Source of the DNA: Sulfurimonas sp. | GTDB lineage: Bacteria; Campylobacterota; Campylobacteria; Campylobacterales; Sulfurimonadaceae | Assembly (NCBI GenBank): GCA_022712775.1 | Contig: JAFLJZ010000225.1 | Coordinates: 1 to 12,888 of the forward strand | DNA length: 12,888 bases | Direction: 5' to 3' | Shown: piece after piece, positions 6,168-12,888 of the stretch | Position numbering within the stretch: position 1 is the first letter of the stretch | How the letters are laid out: each line of letters begins with the position of its first letter | Notes under the pieces: generated by a model | Databases searched by the model: none | What the model was told of the DNA's origin: nothing | The model's input: only the letters and a program-made list of their open reading frames with translations | Program-made: the position numbers and the translations under genes

Positions 6168-8963
6168 ATGGGAAAAAAAAATAAGAAAAATACTAAAATA
6201 AATCAAAAAATTCGCTCTTTTTTTGACGATGATGCCTTTGATGTTGGAGTAGAGAGGGTTGATTCTCAAACTTTGAGTGAACTCTTTCATGCACTTGGAA
6301 TCTTAGATATCGAATTTACAAAAGATGTGATGGTTAAAACTATTAGAAAGTTATGGAGTCAAGAGGGAAATGAGTTTAGAGCAAGTGTTTTAGACTTTTT
6401 TTTGGCAAATGGGCAAACCTACTCCTCAGGTAAACCAAAAAAAATAAACCTTGAGCGAACAGAAAAACTTTATGAATTACTCCATGAACTCGATGTTACC
6501 CAAGAAGAAGAGGTATCACTATTAGAAGCTTTTAGCGAGATAAGAAGTAAAAAGATCACCATACAAAAGATGGAATCAAAGTTAAAACATATTCGTTTTG
6601 ATATGAAAAAAGAAAAGCTACAAAAGGCACTTGATGGTTTTTTTGATATAGATGATTCTTTAGAATTTAATGCTTCTCTTCGTTATAAAATTTACCAACA
6701 ACATTTCCATAAGATTCTAACGCTCAATACAAAGCCGTATAGTTTTGAGTACTTAGAATCAGCTTCACTAGAAGAGATTGTACAAAAGATACAAGAAGAT
6801 AAAGAAAAAACTATTGCTACAAAACAAAATAGGATTGAGAGTTTTATAGAATCTCTTGCACAACCTCATGAGTATCTTACAAATAAAGAGATAGAAACAG
6901 CACTTCGAGCAAATCCTCCTAAGACTAGTGTAAATTTCCCTCTTTTAAAGGCTTCGATATTAAAAAGTCTGATAGAAGTACATTTGGATGTGCAAGACTT
7001 AGTAATGCATGACGAAGAGCTTCTTGTAAAAATTAAAGAGAGTGTTTCTCTGCCTTATTCTGATTCGACGCATACATATATTTTGGAATTACATATTGAA
7101 CTTAATGGGCTGTTGGAATCTATTTGGAATGGGGAAAGACTTGATTTTTCAGATATTTTAGCTGTGGCAAAGAAAGAGCATGAGCAAAGTTTTTTTTATG
7201 AGCTTGAAGCTTTGGTTCTTGAATGTGAAAATCATGCAAAATTACTTCATTTCAAAGAAGAGGAGTTGTACGCAAAAGTATATGAATTTCTTTTAGAGCT
7301 TTTACACAACACTTTAAACATAACACCCAAGATTGTAAGAAAAACGAAAAGAATATTTATTTATAACATTCAAGAACAGCTTATTAAGCAACAGCGACAC
7401 GCACTTTTAGCCCGAACTATACGGGATTTTAAAAATCTTTTTCCAATGGCGAGAGCGATGCGAAGAAAGCTAACGCTTCATATTGGACCCACTAACAGTG
7501 GTAAAACATATCAGGCTATGAGAATACTCGAAGAGGCTGATACTGGGTACTATCTTGCACCTTTACGTTTGTTAGCCTTAGAGGGCTATGAGAATCTTAA
7601 AGCAAAGGGTATTGAATCTTCACTTATTACAGGAGAAGAACAAATTCTTGATGATGAGGCTACACATATAAGCTCTACTATAGAGATGTTGAATTTTGAA
7701 GTTGATGTAGATGTGTGTGTAATTGATGAGGTGCAGATGATAGATGACCGTGACCGTGGTTGGGCATGGGCGAATGCTATTATTGCTGCACCTGCAAAAG
7801 AGATTATCATGACAGGATCACCTAATTCTAAGGAAGCTATTGTTGCTTTAGCTGAGTATCTAGGTGAAGAATTAGAGATTATAGAATTTGAGAGAAAAAA
7901 TCCTTTACGACTTTTAGAAGTTCCAACTGAGTCAAGAGATGTAGAAGCAGGAACAGCGATAATCGCTTTTAGTAGAAAAGATGTACTCCGCTTAAAGCAA
8001 GATTTTTCACGCTTTTTTTCTGTAAGTGTTGTGTATGGAAACCTTTCACCAGAGGTAAGACGAGAAGAAGCACGACGATTCCGTGATGGTGAAACGGAGA
8101 TTCTAATAGCAACAGATGCTATAGCTATGGGAATGAATTTACCAATAAAAACGATACTCTTTTCTAAGGCTGAAAAATTTGATGGAGTAAGTCAAAGAAA
8201 CCTTTTTCCATCAGAGGTACATCAAATCTCTGGTCGTGCAGGTAGATACGGTTTACATGAAGAAGGATTTGTTGGAGCGCTTAATCCAGAAGCACTCAGG
8301 GTAGTAAAAAAGAATTTTTATAAGGATGCAAAAATAATAAGCATTCCTTTTAGGGTCATGGCAAACCTAGAACATATTAAACTTGTGGGGAGTATTTTAG
8401 AAGAAAATTCACTCCAAGAGATTCTTAAGTTTTTTGTTGAGCATATGGAATTTAATGGACCTTTTAATGCCTCAAGCTTAGAAGATATGTTACTTGCTTC
8501 TGAGATTGTTGATAGATTTGATTTAGATATAGCGACAAAATATCATTTAGCTTGTGCTCCACTTACGCTTAAGTCTCCATATATTATTGGTGCGTATGAA
8601 AATTATATTCATGCGCTAGAACAACAATTACCAGTAACTTATAGCCCTCCAAAACTTTTTGGTGAATATGCACAAACAACAGATGAACTTTTAAGAGCAG
8701 AAGATATGGTAAAAGAGATTTCTCTTTATTTATGGCTTTCTTATAGATTTGATGAGTATTTTGTAGATGAAAAAAAGGCAAGAACTTCGCGGAGAATTTT
8801 GAACAAGTATATAGAATTATCTTTGCATCAAACACACTTCACACAAACTTGTAGAATGTGTAAGGCTCCCTTGCCGCTAAACTCTAAGCATAGTATCTGT
8901 CAAAAATGTTTTAAAAAAAATTATACAGGTAATCAAGCTAGACGAAGAGTTAGGCACGGCTAA
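6168..8963 (+). CDS. SUV3-like DExH RNA helicase with long N-terminal region and C-terminal zinc ribbon
   Basis: This 931-aa protein resembles the Ski2-like SUV3 family: ATP-dependent RNA helicases, best known from the mitochondrial RNA degradosome. Residues 1-430 are charged, probably helical and unrecognised. The core follows: Walker A GPTNSGKT (440-447), [20 protein letters not shown] with the SUV3-typical GWAWA (DEVQ at 520-523), motif III TGSP, then [26 protein letters not shown] (648-658) and the arginine-finger motif QISGRAGR (686-693). The C-terminal part has the SUV3-like LYLWLSYRF segment. It ends with CRMC...CQKC (895-914, C-x2-C-x12-C-x2-C), a likely zinc ribbon, and a basic tail. 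The ATG at 6168 is chosen; an in-frame GTG at 6132 would consume the whole intergenic palindrome. It is not a typical DEAD-box protein. Confidence 0.9.
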   Translation: MGKKNKKNTKINQKIRSFFDDDAFDVGVERVDSQTLSELFHALGILDIEFTKDVMVKTIRKLWSQEGNEFRASVLDFFLANGQTYSSGKPKKINLERTEKLYELLHELDVTQEEEVSLLEAFSEIRSKKITIQKMESKLKHIRFDMKKEKLQKALDGFFDIDDSLEFNASLRYKIYQQHFHKILTLNTKPYSFEYLESASLEEIVQKIQEDKEKTIATKQNRIESFIESLAQPHEYLTNKEIETALRANPPKTSVNFPLLKASILKSLIEVHLDVQDLVMHDEELLVKIKESVSLPYSDSTHTYILELHIELNGLLESIWNGERLDFSDILAVAKKEHEQSFFYELEALVLECENHAKLLHFKEEELYAKVYEFLLELLHNTLNITPKIVRKTKRIFIYNIQEQLIKQQRHALLARTIRDFKNLFPMARAMRRKLTLHIGPTNSGKTYQAMRILEEADTGYYLAPLRLLALEGYENLKAKGIESSLITGEEQILDDEATHISSTIEMLNFEVDVDVCVIDEVQMIDDRDRGWAWANAIIAAPAKEIIMTGSPNSKEAIVALAEYLGEELEIIEFERKNPLRLLEVPTESRDVEAGTAIIAFSRKDVLRLKQDFSRFFSVSVVYGNLSPEVRREEARRFRDGETEILIATDAIAMGMNLPIKTILFSKAEKFDGVSQRNLFPSEVHQISGRAGRYGLHEEGFVGALNPEALRVVKKNFYKDAKIISIPFRVMANLEHIKLVGSILEENSLQEILKFFVEHMEFNGPFNASSLEDMLLASEIVDRFDLDIATKYHLACAPLTLKSPYIIGAYENYIHALEQQLPVTYSPPKLFGEYAQTTDELLRAEDMVKEISLYLWLSYRFDEYFVDEKKARTSRRILNKYIELSLHQTHFTQTCRMCKAPLPLNSKHSICQKCFKKNYTGNQARRRVRHG

Positions 8964-8968
8964 CTCTT
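8945..8968. repeat. Perfect 9-bp inverted repeat over two convergent stop codons
   Basis: AAGAGTTAG (8945-8953), a 6-nt loop GCACGG, then CTAACTCTT (8960-8968) is a perfect stem. Its right arm contains both the helicase TAA and, on the other strand, the chemoreceptor TAG. Either mRNA could fold it. There is no T-run on either side, so it does not fit a classical intrinsic terminator. A bidirectional end-processing or stability hairpin is more plausible, and the role is inferred. Confidence 0.55.
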
Positions 8969-10549
8969 GAACTCATCTATCGTTGACTGCAGTGATTGAG
9001 CAGTTTGAACGAGTCTTTTCATATCATCTTCGATATGCTGCGCACTTGTTCCATTAGCTATTGAAAGTGCTTCTATATCCGAAACATTAGTGATAATAAA
9101 TTTTATCTCATGTGACATTGTTTTTCCATCTTCTTTTGCTTTTTGTGCTGCAATATTTGAATTTTCCATCGCCTCAGATGTGATTGCTATTTTATCTTCA
9201 ACCTCATTGGAAATATCTGTAAGGTTTTGTATATTCTTTGCGTTATTATGCATTTTATCACTTACATCATTGATAGACTGAACAATAGTGCTTACACTCA
9301 TATCTATCTCAACCAAACTTTTTTGTGTTCTCTCAGCTAGTTTTCTAACCTCATCTGCAACAACAGCAAAACCACGTCCGTGCTCACCAGCACGTGCTGC
9401 TTCAATAGCAGCGTTTAGTGCGAGAAGATTTGTTTGTTCTGCTATATCTTTAATAACTCCAAGTACATCTTTTACCTGATCAGCATTTGTTTTAAGACCT
9501 GTGAGTTCAGCAGATAATTCATTTTCTATTTCAACAAAAGAGCTTACTTCACCCCCCAGAGAGTTTAGTGTTTCTCTTGCCGAGTTGAGTTCATTGTTTG
9601 CATCTTGAACCATTTTTTGAGTTTCTTCTACTGTGTGATTAGCTTCTTCTAGAAGATCTTGAATTACTTCTGTTCTTTGTGCAGTTTTTTGAACAAGTTC
9701 ACCTTCTTTTTTTGTACTTTGTACAATTACATCGCTTGAGAGAAGTACTTCTTGCGCGATTTTGGCATTTTGTTTTCCAAGTTCTTTAACATCGTTTATT
9801 GTTCCTTGAACCATTTCTATGAAGTTGTTTATTTCTTGAGCTGCATTACCAAACTCATTTCCTTTTTTATATTTAAGTCTTTTGGTTAAGTCTTTATCTC
9901 CACTTACAAGTTCAGATGTTCTTTCTTGTAGGTTACATAGAGGTTGAAAGACCTCTTTAGTAAAAAAGATAGAAGAGAGTGCAGCAAAAATTAGTAAGGC
10001 AATAAGGAGTGCAATAAAAAGAATCATCTCTGTTGTAGCTATATCTTCATCAATTTTATCTAAAGATATAGTAAGGTCCATAGCCCCAAGAACATCACCT
10101 TGGGCTGAATTGTAGTGGCATGATAAACATCTCTGTTCTGCTATCATTGGTATAATTCTTCTAATCGAATGATGGCCATTTTCATCTTTTTCTATAACTT
10201 TAATAGTTTTGTTGTTGAGGACATCAAGGATAAGTGCATTATTTGTGAATGCTTCACCATTTCCATAAACTTCTAAAACAGCCTTTGATTTTGTAATCTC
10301 TAAAGATTCTATACCGTCTATAGATTTTGCAGCTTTAAAAGCACTTTCAACGACAGCAGGGTCACCCATCATCATGCTTCCTGTCATCGTTTGAAAAATA
10401 GACTGGCTAAGCATTGATAGCGACTGTTCAGTTGTTTTTTGAGATAAGGAATTAAGTGTATAAGAAAGATACGAAGATATTCCTATTAGACCTAAAATAC
10501 TAACACCAATAATGGATACGATTACTTTTGATTTAACAGATCTAAACAT
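8960..10549 (-). CDS. Methyl-accepting chemotaxis protein with periplasmic CxxCH haem motif
   Basis: This 529-aa inner-membrane chemoreceptor signals to CheA/CheW. TM1 is at about residues 9-31 and a periplasmic sensor domain at about 32-173. TM2 is at about 174-196 and HAMP at about 197-250 (FQPL...DLTKRL). The long coiled-coil signalling domain has the highly conserved hairpin tip at about 366-412 ([20 protein letters not shown], then [18 protein letters not shown]). The sensor domain has CLSCH at 141-145, a canonical c-type haem attachment site on the periplasmic side just before TM2. Redox, oxygen or NO sensing is therefore possible, as proposed for haem-bearing chemoreceptors in Geobacter. 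There is no C-terminal CheR/CheB docking pentapeptide (it ends DEFKS). Its stop overlaps the helicase stop by 4 nt. It lies 37 nt after the cob operon and may have its own promoter. Confidence 0.94.
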   Translation of the reverse strand: MFRSVKSKVIVSIIGVSILGLIGISSYLSYTLNSLSQKTTEQSLSMLSQSIFQTMTGSMMMGDPAVVESAFKAAKSIDGIESLEITKSKAVLEVYGNGEAFTNNALILDVLNNKTIKVIEKDENGHHSIRRIIPMIAEQRCLSCHYNSAQGDVLGAMDLTISLDKIDEDIATTEMILFIALLIALLIFAALSSIFFTKEVFQPLCNLQERTSELVSGDKDLTKRLKYKKGNEFGNAAQEINNFIEMVQGTINDVKELGKQNAKIAQEVLLSSDVIVQSTKKEGELVQKTAQRTEVIQDLLEEANHTVEETQKMVQDANNELNSARETLNSLGGEVSSFVEIENELSAELTGLKTNADQVKDVLGVIKDIAEQTNLLALNAAIEAARAGEHGRGFAVVADEVRKLAERTQKSLVEIDMSVSTIVQSINDVSDKMHNNAKNIQNLTDISNEVEDKIAITSEAMENSNIAAQKAKEDGKTMSHEIKFIITNVSDIEALSIANGTSAQHIEDDMKRLVQTAQSLQSTIDEFKS

Positions 10550-10555
10550 GAAGTG

Positions 10556-10559
10556 TCCT
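10556..10559 (-). promoter_or_regulatory. Shine-Dalgarno site of the chemoreceptor gene
   Basis: On the minus strand AGGA is followed by CACTTC and the ATG at 10549, a normal spacing that supports this start. The 37-nt gap also holds TATACT (10580-10585, minus strand), a possible -10 box partly overlapping the end of the preceding gene, but no -35 element is evident. Confidence 0.55.
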
Positions 10560-10586
10560 AGGTAAATTATTTAAGGAAAAGTATAT

Positions 10587-11165
10587 CTAAATATCTGGCT
10601 TTTTGTGTTGAATGGAGGAGAATTTCATGTCATTTTTATTAAATACTACATATGAAGAATATGTGAGATTTAATGCAAAGACCTCTTCTATAGGGGACTT
10701 TTGGACGACACCAATGAGAGTTTTAATAAATCCAGCATGTGTCATAATTAAGATATTCTTATACTTACTTTCAAGGATTGTTTTATAAAAATACTCTTTG
10801 AGATTACCTTGATATATTTTAATGTCTTCACCATCAAGTGCCTTAAGCCATTGCTCGAAATTTTTATATTTTATTCCAGAATCTTCTATTTCATCAAAAC
10901 TTTTTCCCTCATGTTTTCCCCATGATTTTTCTCTTAGTTTTGGTGTAAAAGTTATTTCTGTAGTTATGTTAAATGGATCTAATGTTTCTCTTGCACGTAG
11001 TAAGTCAGAGCAGTATACTTTGTCAAATTCCTCATTTTTAAATATGTTTGCTAATTCTTTGGCTTGAACTTTTCCATGTTCTGAGAGAGGTATATCAATA
11101 TGTCCGTTATACTTTCCTATATACGATTCTAGTACTTGGGCATGACGAACAAGTGTTATTTTCAT
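10587..11165 (-). CDS. cobC: Histidine phosphatase, probable alpha-ribazole phosphatase (CobC-like)
   Basis: This 192-aa cytoplasmic phosphatase belongs to the histidine phosphatase (phosphoglycerate mutase-like) superfamily. The catalytic set is visible: LVRHA with R7 and the phospho-acceptor H8, R57 in YCSDLLRARET, the probable acid E79 in LREKSWG, and H143 in MTHAG. The YNGHIDIPLSEHGKVQA segment (19-35) is typical. The usual RHG triplet reads RHA here, which is seen in some members. The family is broad. The CobC role, removing the phosphate from alpha-ribazole 5'-phosphate or cobalamin 5'-phosphate, is inferred from the ATGA overlap with cobS and from its place at the end of the cob operon. 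A general phosphatase cannot be excluded. Confidence 0.82.
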   Translation of the reverse strand: MKITLVRHAQVLESYIGKYNGHIDIPLSEHGKVQAKELANIFKNEEFDKVYCSDLLRARETLDPFNITTEITFTPKLREKSWGKHEGKSFDEIEDSGIKYKNFEQWLKALDGEDIKIYQGNLKEYFYKTILESKYKNILIMTHAGFIKTLIGVVQKSPIEEVFALNLTYSSYVVFNKNDMKFSSIQHKKPDI

Positions 11166-11893
11166 GAAAAATGGGTGATAATAAGATAGTTTAAAAGAGC
11201 GAGCTCTGTAAGTTCAATAATAAAGCCGTATACATCCCCACTAAGACCACCTAGTCGTTTGACAAAGAATATAGCTACAAGAATTAAGAGAGGAATACTA
11301 ATAAGAAAATAATCTAAGGCATTAAATAAAAAAACTAAAACCAAAGAGTAGAAAATAACAATAAATAAATGCACTTTTGTAAATTCTGCTTTAACAAGTG
11401 CTCCAATTCCCTGACTTACATAAGGGTAAAAATAAATTGCTCCAACAGCGTTAAGACGTGAAAGAAGTAGAATCACAGGCAAGAGGTAATATAGTTCATA
11501 CATTCCCAAGTATATAACGCTTGAGAGCTTTAAAAGTAAAAAAACTACTGTAAAAGACATACCCATCCCTCCTACATGAGAATCTTTCATTATTTCAAGG
11601 GCTTTATCTTTGTGAACAAATAAACCATCGATAGAATCACTCAAACCATCAAGGTGTAAAGCTCCTGTAATGACGACCCAAAGTGTAAATATAATGACAC
11701 TTAAATGAGCAGTAGGAACATAGCCATGTAAGAGAAAAGATATAGCCCAAAGAAGAGAGCCTAAAATAAAACCAACAAGAGGATAAAACATAGCAGAGTA
11801 GCCGTTGATACCTTTAAAAAAATTATGAACTTTAAAAAAAGGAAGTATGCTTAACATATTCCAAGCGAGGGCGAATCCTTTGAGTAATTTCAT
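11162..11893 (-). CDS. cobS: Adenosylcobinamide-GDP ribazoletransferase (cobalamin synthase)
   Basis: CobS joins adenosylcobinamide-GDP to alpha-ribazole or its 5'-phosphate, giving adenosylcobalamin (phosphate) and GMP, in the inner membrane. The 243 aa are close to the usual length. It is very hydrophobic, with about six membrane segments. Family motifs are clear: GALHLDGLSDSIDGL (77-91), carrying the aspartates thought to bind metal; KDSHVGGMG (103-111); and GGLSGDVYG (215-223), followed by a conserved Glu (E227). The N-terminal FALAWNMLSILPF also matches. The start overlaps the cobU stop and the stop overlaps the phosphatase start, each by 4 nt (ATGA), indicating translational coupling. 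Confidence 0.96.
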   Translation of the reverse strand: MKLLKGFALAWNMLSILPFFKVHNFFKGINGYSAMFYPLVGFILGSLLWAISFLLHGYVPTAHLSVIIFTLWVVITGALHLDGLSDSIDGLFVHKDKALEIMKDSHVGGMGMSFTVVFLLLKLSSVIYLGMYELYYLLPVILLLSRLNAVGAIYFYPYVSQGIGALVKAEFTKVHLFIVIFYSLVLVFLFNALDYFLISIPLLILVAIFFVKRLGGLSGDVYGFIIELTELALLNYLIITHFS

Positions 11894-12384
11894 TTTATTT
11901 TTACCTCTACCCCAGCTATCACATGAAAAACTTCATCACAGTTTGAGGCAAGAAATTGTGAAACTTTTCCGTTTATGTTTACAAATTTTCTAGTAAGTGA
12001 ATTCTTACTAACAACAGAAGAACTAACATCATTGATAACAAAAACAAACGAGTTGTTTGAAGAAGTAAGTTGCTTGATTTCTTCAAATATATCTTCCTCG
12101 CTATATTCATGGTAAAGCATATTGTTTATCCACATACTTATACATTCAACAAGAACAATAGAACCTTGATTTTGTGTTGCCTTTGTTAAATGAAGTGATT
12201 CTTCGAGTGTGTTAAAGTTGTTTTTTCTTTGGAGTTTATGCTCTTTAAGTTTTTCTTGCATCTCATCATCAAAAAATTCAGTTGTTGCAAGATAGGTAGG
12301 TTTAGTTATCGCATGTTTAAGTGTATAGCTTTCTGCACACTTACTTTTACCGCTTTTAATTCCACCTATAAATAAAGCGTTCAT
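11890..12384 (-). CDS. cobU: Adenosylcobinamide kinase / guanylyltransferase
   Basis: CobU phosphorylates adenosylcobinamide and then attaches GMP, giving the CobS substrate. The 164-aa cytoplasmic protein has the P-loop GGIKSGKS (7-14) at its N-terminus. YLATTEFFDDEM (31-42) is followed by H49 in the EHKLQR segment, the likely guanylylated histidine. VLVECISMWINNML (77-90) matches the second conserved strand, and NDVSSSVV plus VIAGVEVKIK match the C-terminal motifs. Some positions depart from the usual pattern: KSGKS for RSGKS, VLVEC for VLVDC, NDVSS for NEVG-, and Phe where an aromatic Trp usually follows the HxxxR region. The start forms TAATG with the cobT-like stop (1-nt overlap). Confidence 0.92.
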   Translation of the reverse strand: MNALFIGGIKSGKSKCAESYTLKHAITKPTYLATTEFFDDEMQEKLKEHKLQRKNNFNTLEESLHLTKATQNQGSIVLVECISMWINNMLYHEYSEEDIFEEIKQLTSSNNSFVFVINDVSSSVVSKNSLTRKFVNINGKVSQFLASNCDEVFHVIAGVEVKIK

Positions 12385-12888
12385 TACATCATATACATAA
12401 GAAGTTCTATAGAATCAAGTACTTCCTTATTTGTATGTCCATTTTGATTTGCGTAGGCTAGAGATGCCCCTGCTCCAACACCTTCTTTTGCTTCACCCTC
12501 ATCGTACTTCTTAAGTACTGGTATTTCTGCATTTGCAAAACTAAATTCTGTGTAAATAGCATGAGGAGTGTAGCTTAAAAGAGAAAGAAGATGTTTAATG
12601 TCTGAGAAACTGTCATGGACAACCCACCCTGTAGTTGCAAGGGTGATATTATCTGATTTTAATCGCATTAAAACATCCTCTTTAAGCTTATCTGCGATGA
12701 GTAAACATGCTGCCATTTGTGTTCCACCTGCGAGAACTACATGAAAACGTCTTGAAGCTTCTAATAAAAATCCTGCACAAAAGAGAAGCATATTATCACT
12801 TACAATGCTGAGTTTAGTAAAGTTATCCATTTCTTGATTTGTAAGTCGAAGTGCTTGGCGGACAGTTTCACTTTTTATAGAATCAGGA
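12384..12888 (-). CDS. cobT: CobT-like nicotinate-nucleotide phosphoribosyltransferase, C-terminal part (5' partial)
   Basis: CobT transfers phosphoribose from nicotinate mononucleotide to a base such as 5,6-dimethylbenzimidazole, giving alpha-ribazole 5'-phosphate. The frame is open to the window edge: upstream of the ATG at 12830 it reads ...SETVRQALRLTNQE, so that Met is probably internal and the 5' end is missing. The visible 167 residues contain VVLAGGTQMAA and, near the end, KEGVGAGA. This pattern matches the archaeal/cyanobacterial-type CobT-like family (TIGR00303) better than enterobacterial CobT. The Glu of KEGVGAG probably corresponds to the catalytic-base loop GEGxGA of CobT. It is the first visible gene of the cob operon and overlaps cobU by 1 nt. 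Substrate base preference cannot be read from the sequence. Confidence 0.85.
   Translation of the reverse strand, partial: PDSIKSETVRQALRLTNQEMDNFTKLSIVSDNMLLFCAGFLLEASRRFHVVLAGGTQMAACLLIADKLKEDVLMRLKSDNITLATTGWVVHDSFSDIKHLLSLLSYTPHAIYTEFSFANAEIPVLKKYDEGEAKEGVGAGASLAYANQNGHTNKEVLDSIELLMYMM

Noticed and set aside
6132..6290. Upstream extension of the minus-strand barrel gene to an ATG at 6290.
   Set aside because: It would overlap the start of the helicase gene and bury a textbook signal peptide beginning at 6131. The extra 53 residues look like chance coding in AT-rich DNA.
8584..8835. Open frame of 83 codons antisense to the helicase C-terminal region.
   Set aside because: It has no ribosome-binding site or domain, and the plus-strand helicase motifs explain the sequence.
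10557..10576. AT-rich near-palindrome (TAAAT-T-ATTTA) between the phosphatase and chemoreceptor genes as an operator.
   Set aside because: Arms of only five A/T bases are expected by chance in such AT-rich DNA.
1..12888. Search for tRNA/rRNA genes, CRISPR arrays, transposases, phage genes or attachment sites.
   Set aside because: None seen. The window is almost fully occupied by chromosomal-type genes, with intergenic gaps of 37 nt or less and no direct-repeat arrays.

Overview
The window is AT-rich, densely coding DNA from a bacterium. It most likely belongs to the Campylobacterota (Epsilonproteobacteria), of the Sulfurimonas/Sulfurospirillum/Arcobacter kind. This is inferred from gene content and style: a periplasmic substrate-binding domain fused to GGDEF-EAL, a chemoreceptor with a CxxCH motif, an SUV3-like helicase, very short gene spacing and A/T-rich codons. 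No rRNA, tRNA, CRISPR array, insertion sequence or prophage gene is visible. No stretch over 300 bases lacks a gene. The genus is not proven.

Layout. (1) Positions 1-537 (+) hold the C-terminal half of an MFS transporter. It converges with, and overlaps by 14 nt, the end of the next block. (2) Positions 6131 down to 524 (-) hold six closely packed genes, in transcription order: a small outer-membrane barrel protein; a 795-aa protein with a periplasmic NMT1/THI5-like domain, one membrane helix, GGDEF and EAL; a rhodanese-like protein; a DUF309 protein; an MscS channel; and a DUF481 'salt-induced' outer-membrane protein. The last five have gaps or overlaps of 16 nt or less and look like one operon. 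The barrel gene is 30 nt upstream and may belong to it. (3) Positions 6168-8963 (+) hold a large SUV3-like DExH RNA helicase with a roughly 430-residue helical N-terminal region and a C-terminal four-cysteine zinc-ribbon candidate. (4) Positions 10549 down to 8960 (-) hold a methyl-accepting chemotaxis protein whose periplasmic domain has a c-type haem motif. It converges with the helicase gene, and the two stop codons overlap. (5) Positions 12888 down to 10587 (-) hold a cobalamin nucleotide-loop operon: an archaeal-type CobT-like protein (cut by the window edge), CobU, CobS and a CobC-like phosphatase, coupled by 1- or 4-nt overlaps.

How the genes work together. The cob genes cover the late steps that activate cobinamide and the lower-ligand base and join them into cobalamin. 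The block-2 operon combines a ligand-responsive c-di-GMP enzyme with an osmotic safety valve and an outer-membrane protein of a salt-induced family. An envelope or osmotic response module is a reasonable guess, but it is inference.

The most unusual sequence signal is between the divergent barrel and helicase genes. A perfect 16-bp palindrome lies exactly midway between the two start codons, 10 nt from each. Each half supplies an outward extended -10-like element whose expected transcription start falls at the ATG. This looks like a mirror-symmetric bidirectional promoter giving two leaderless mRNAs, possibly with a built-in operator. A second notable signal is a perfect 9-bp inverted repeat spanning both stop codons at the helicase/chemoreceptor junction.
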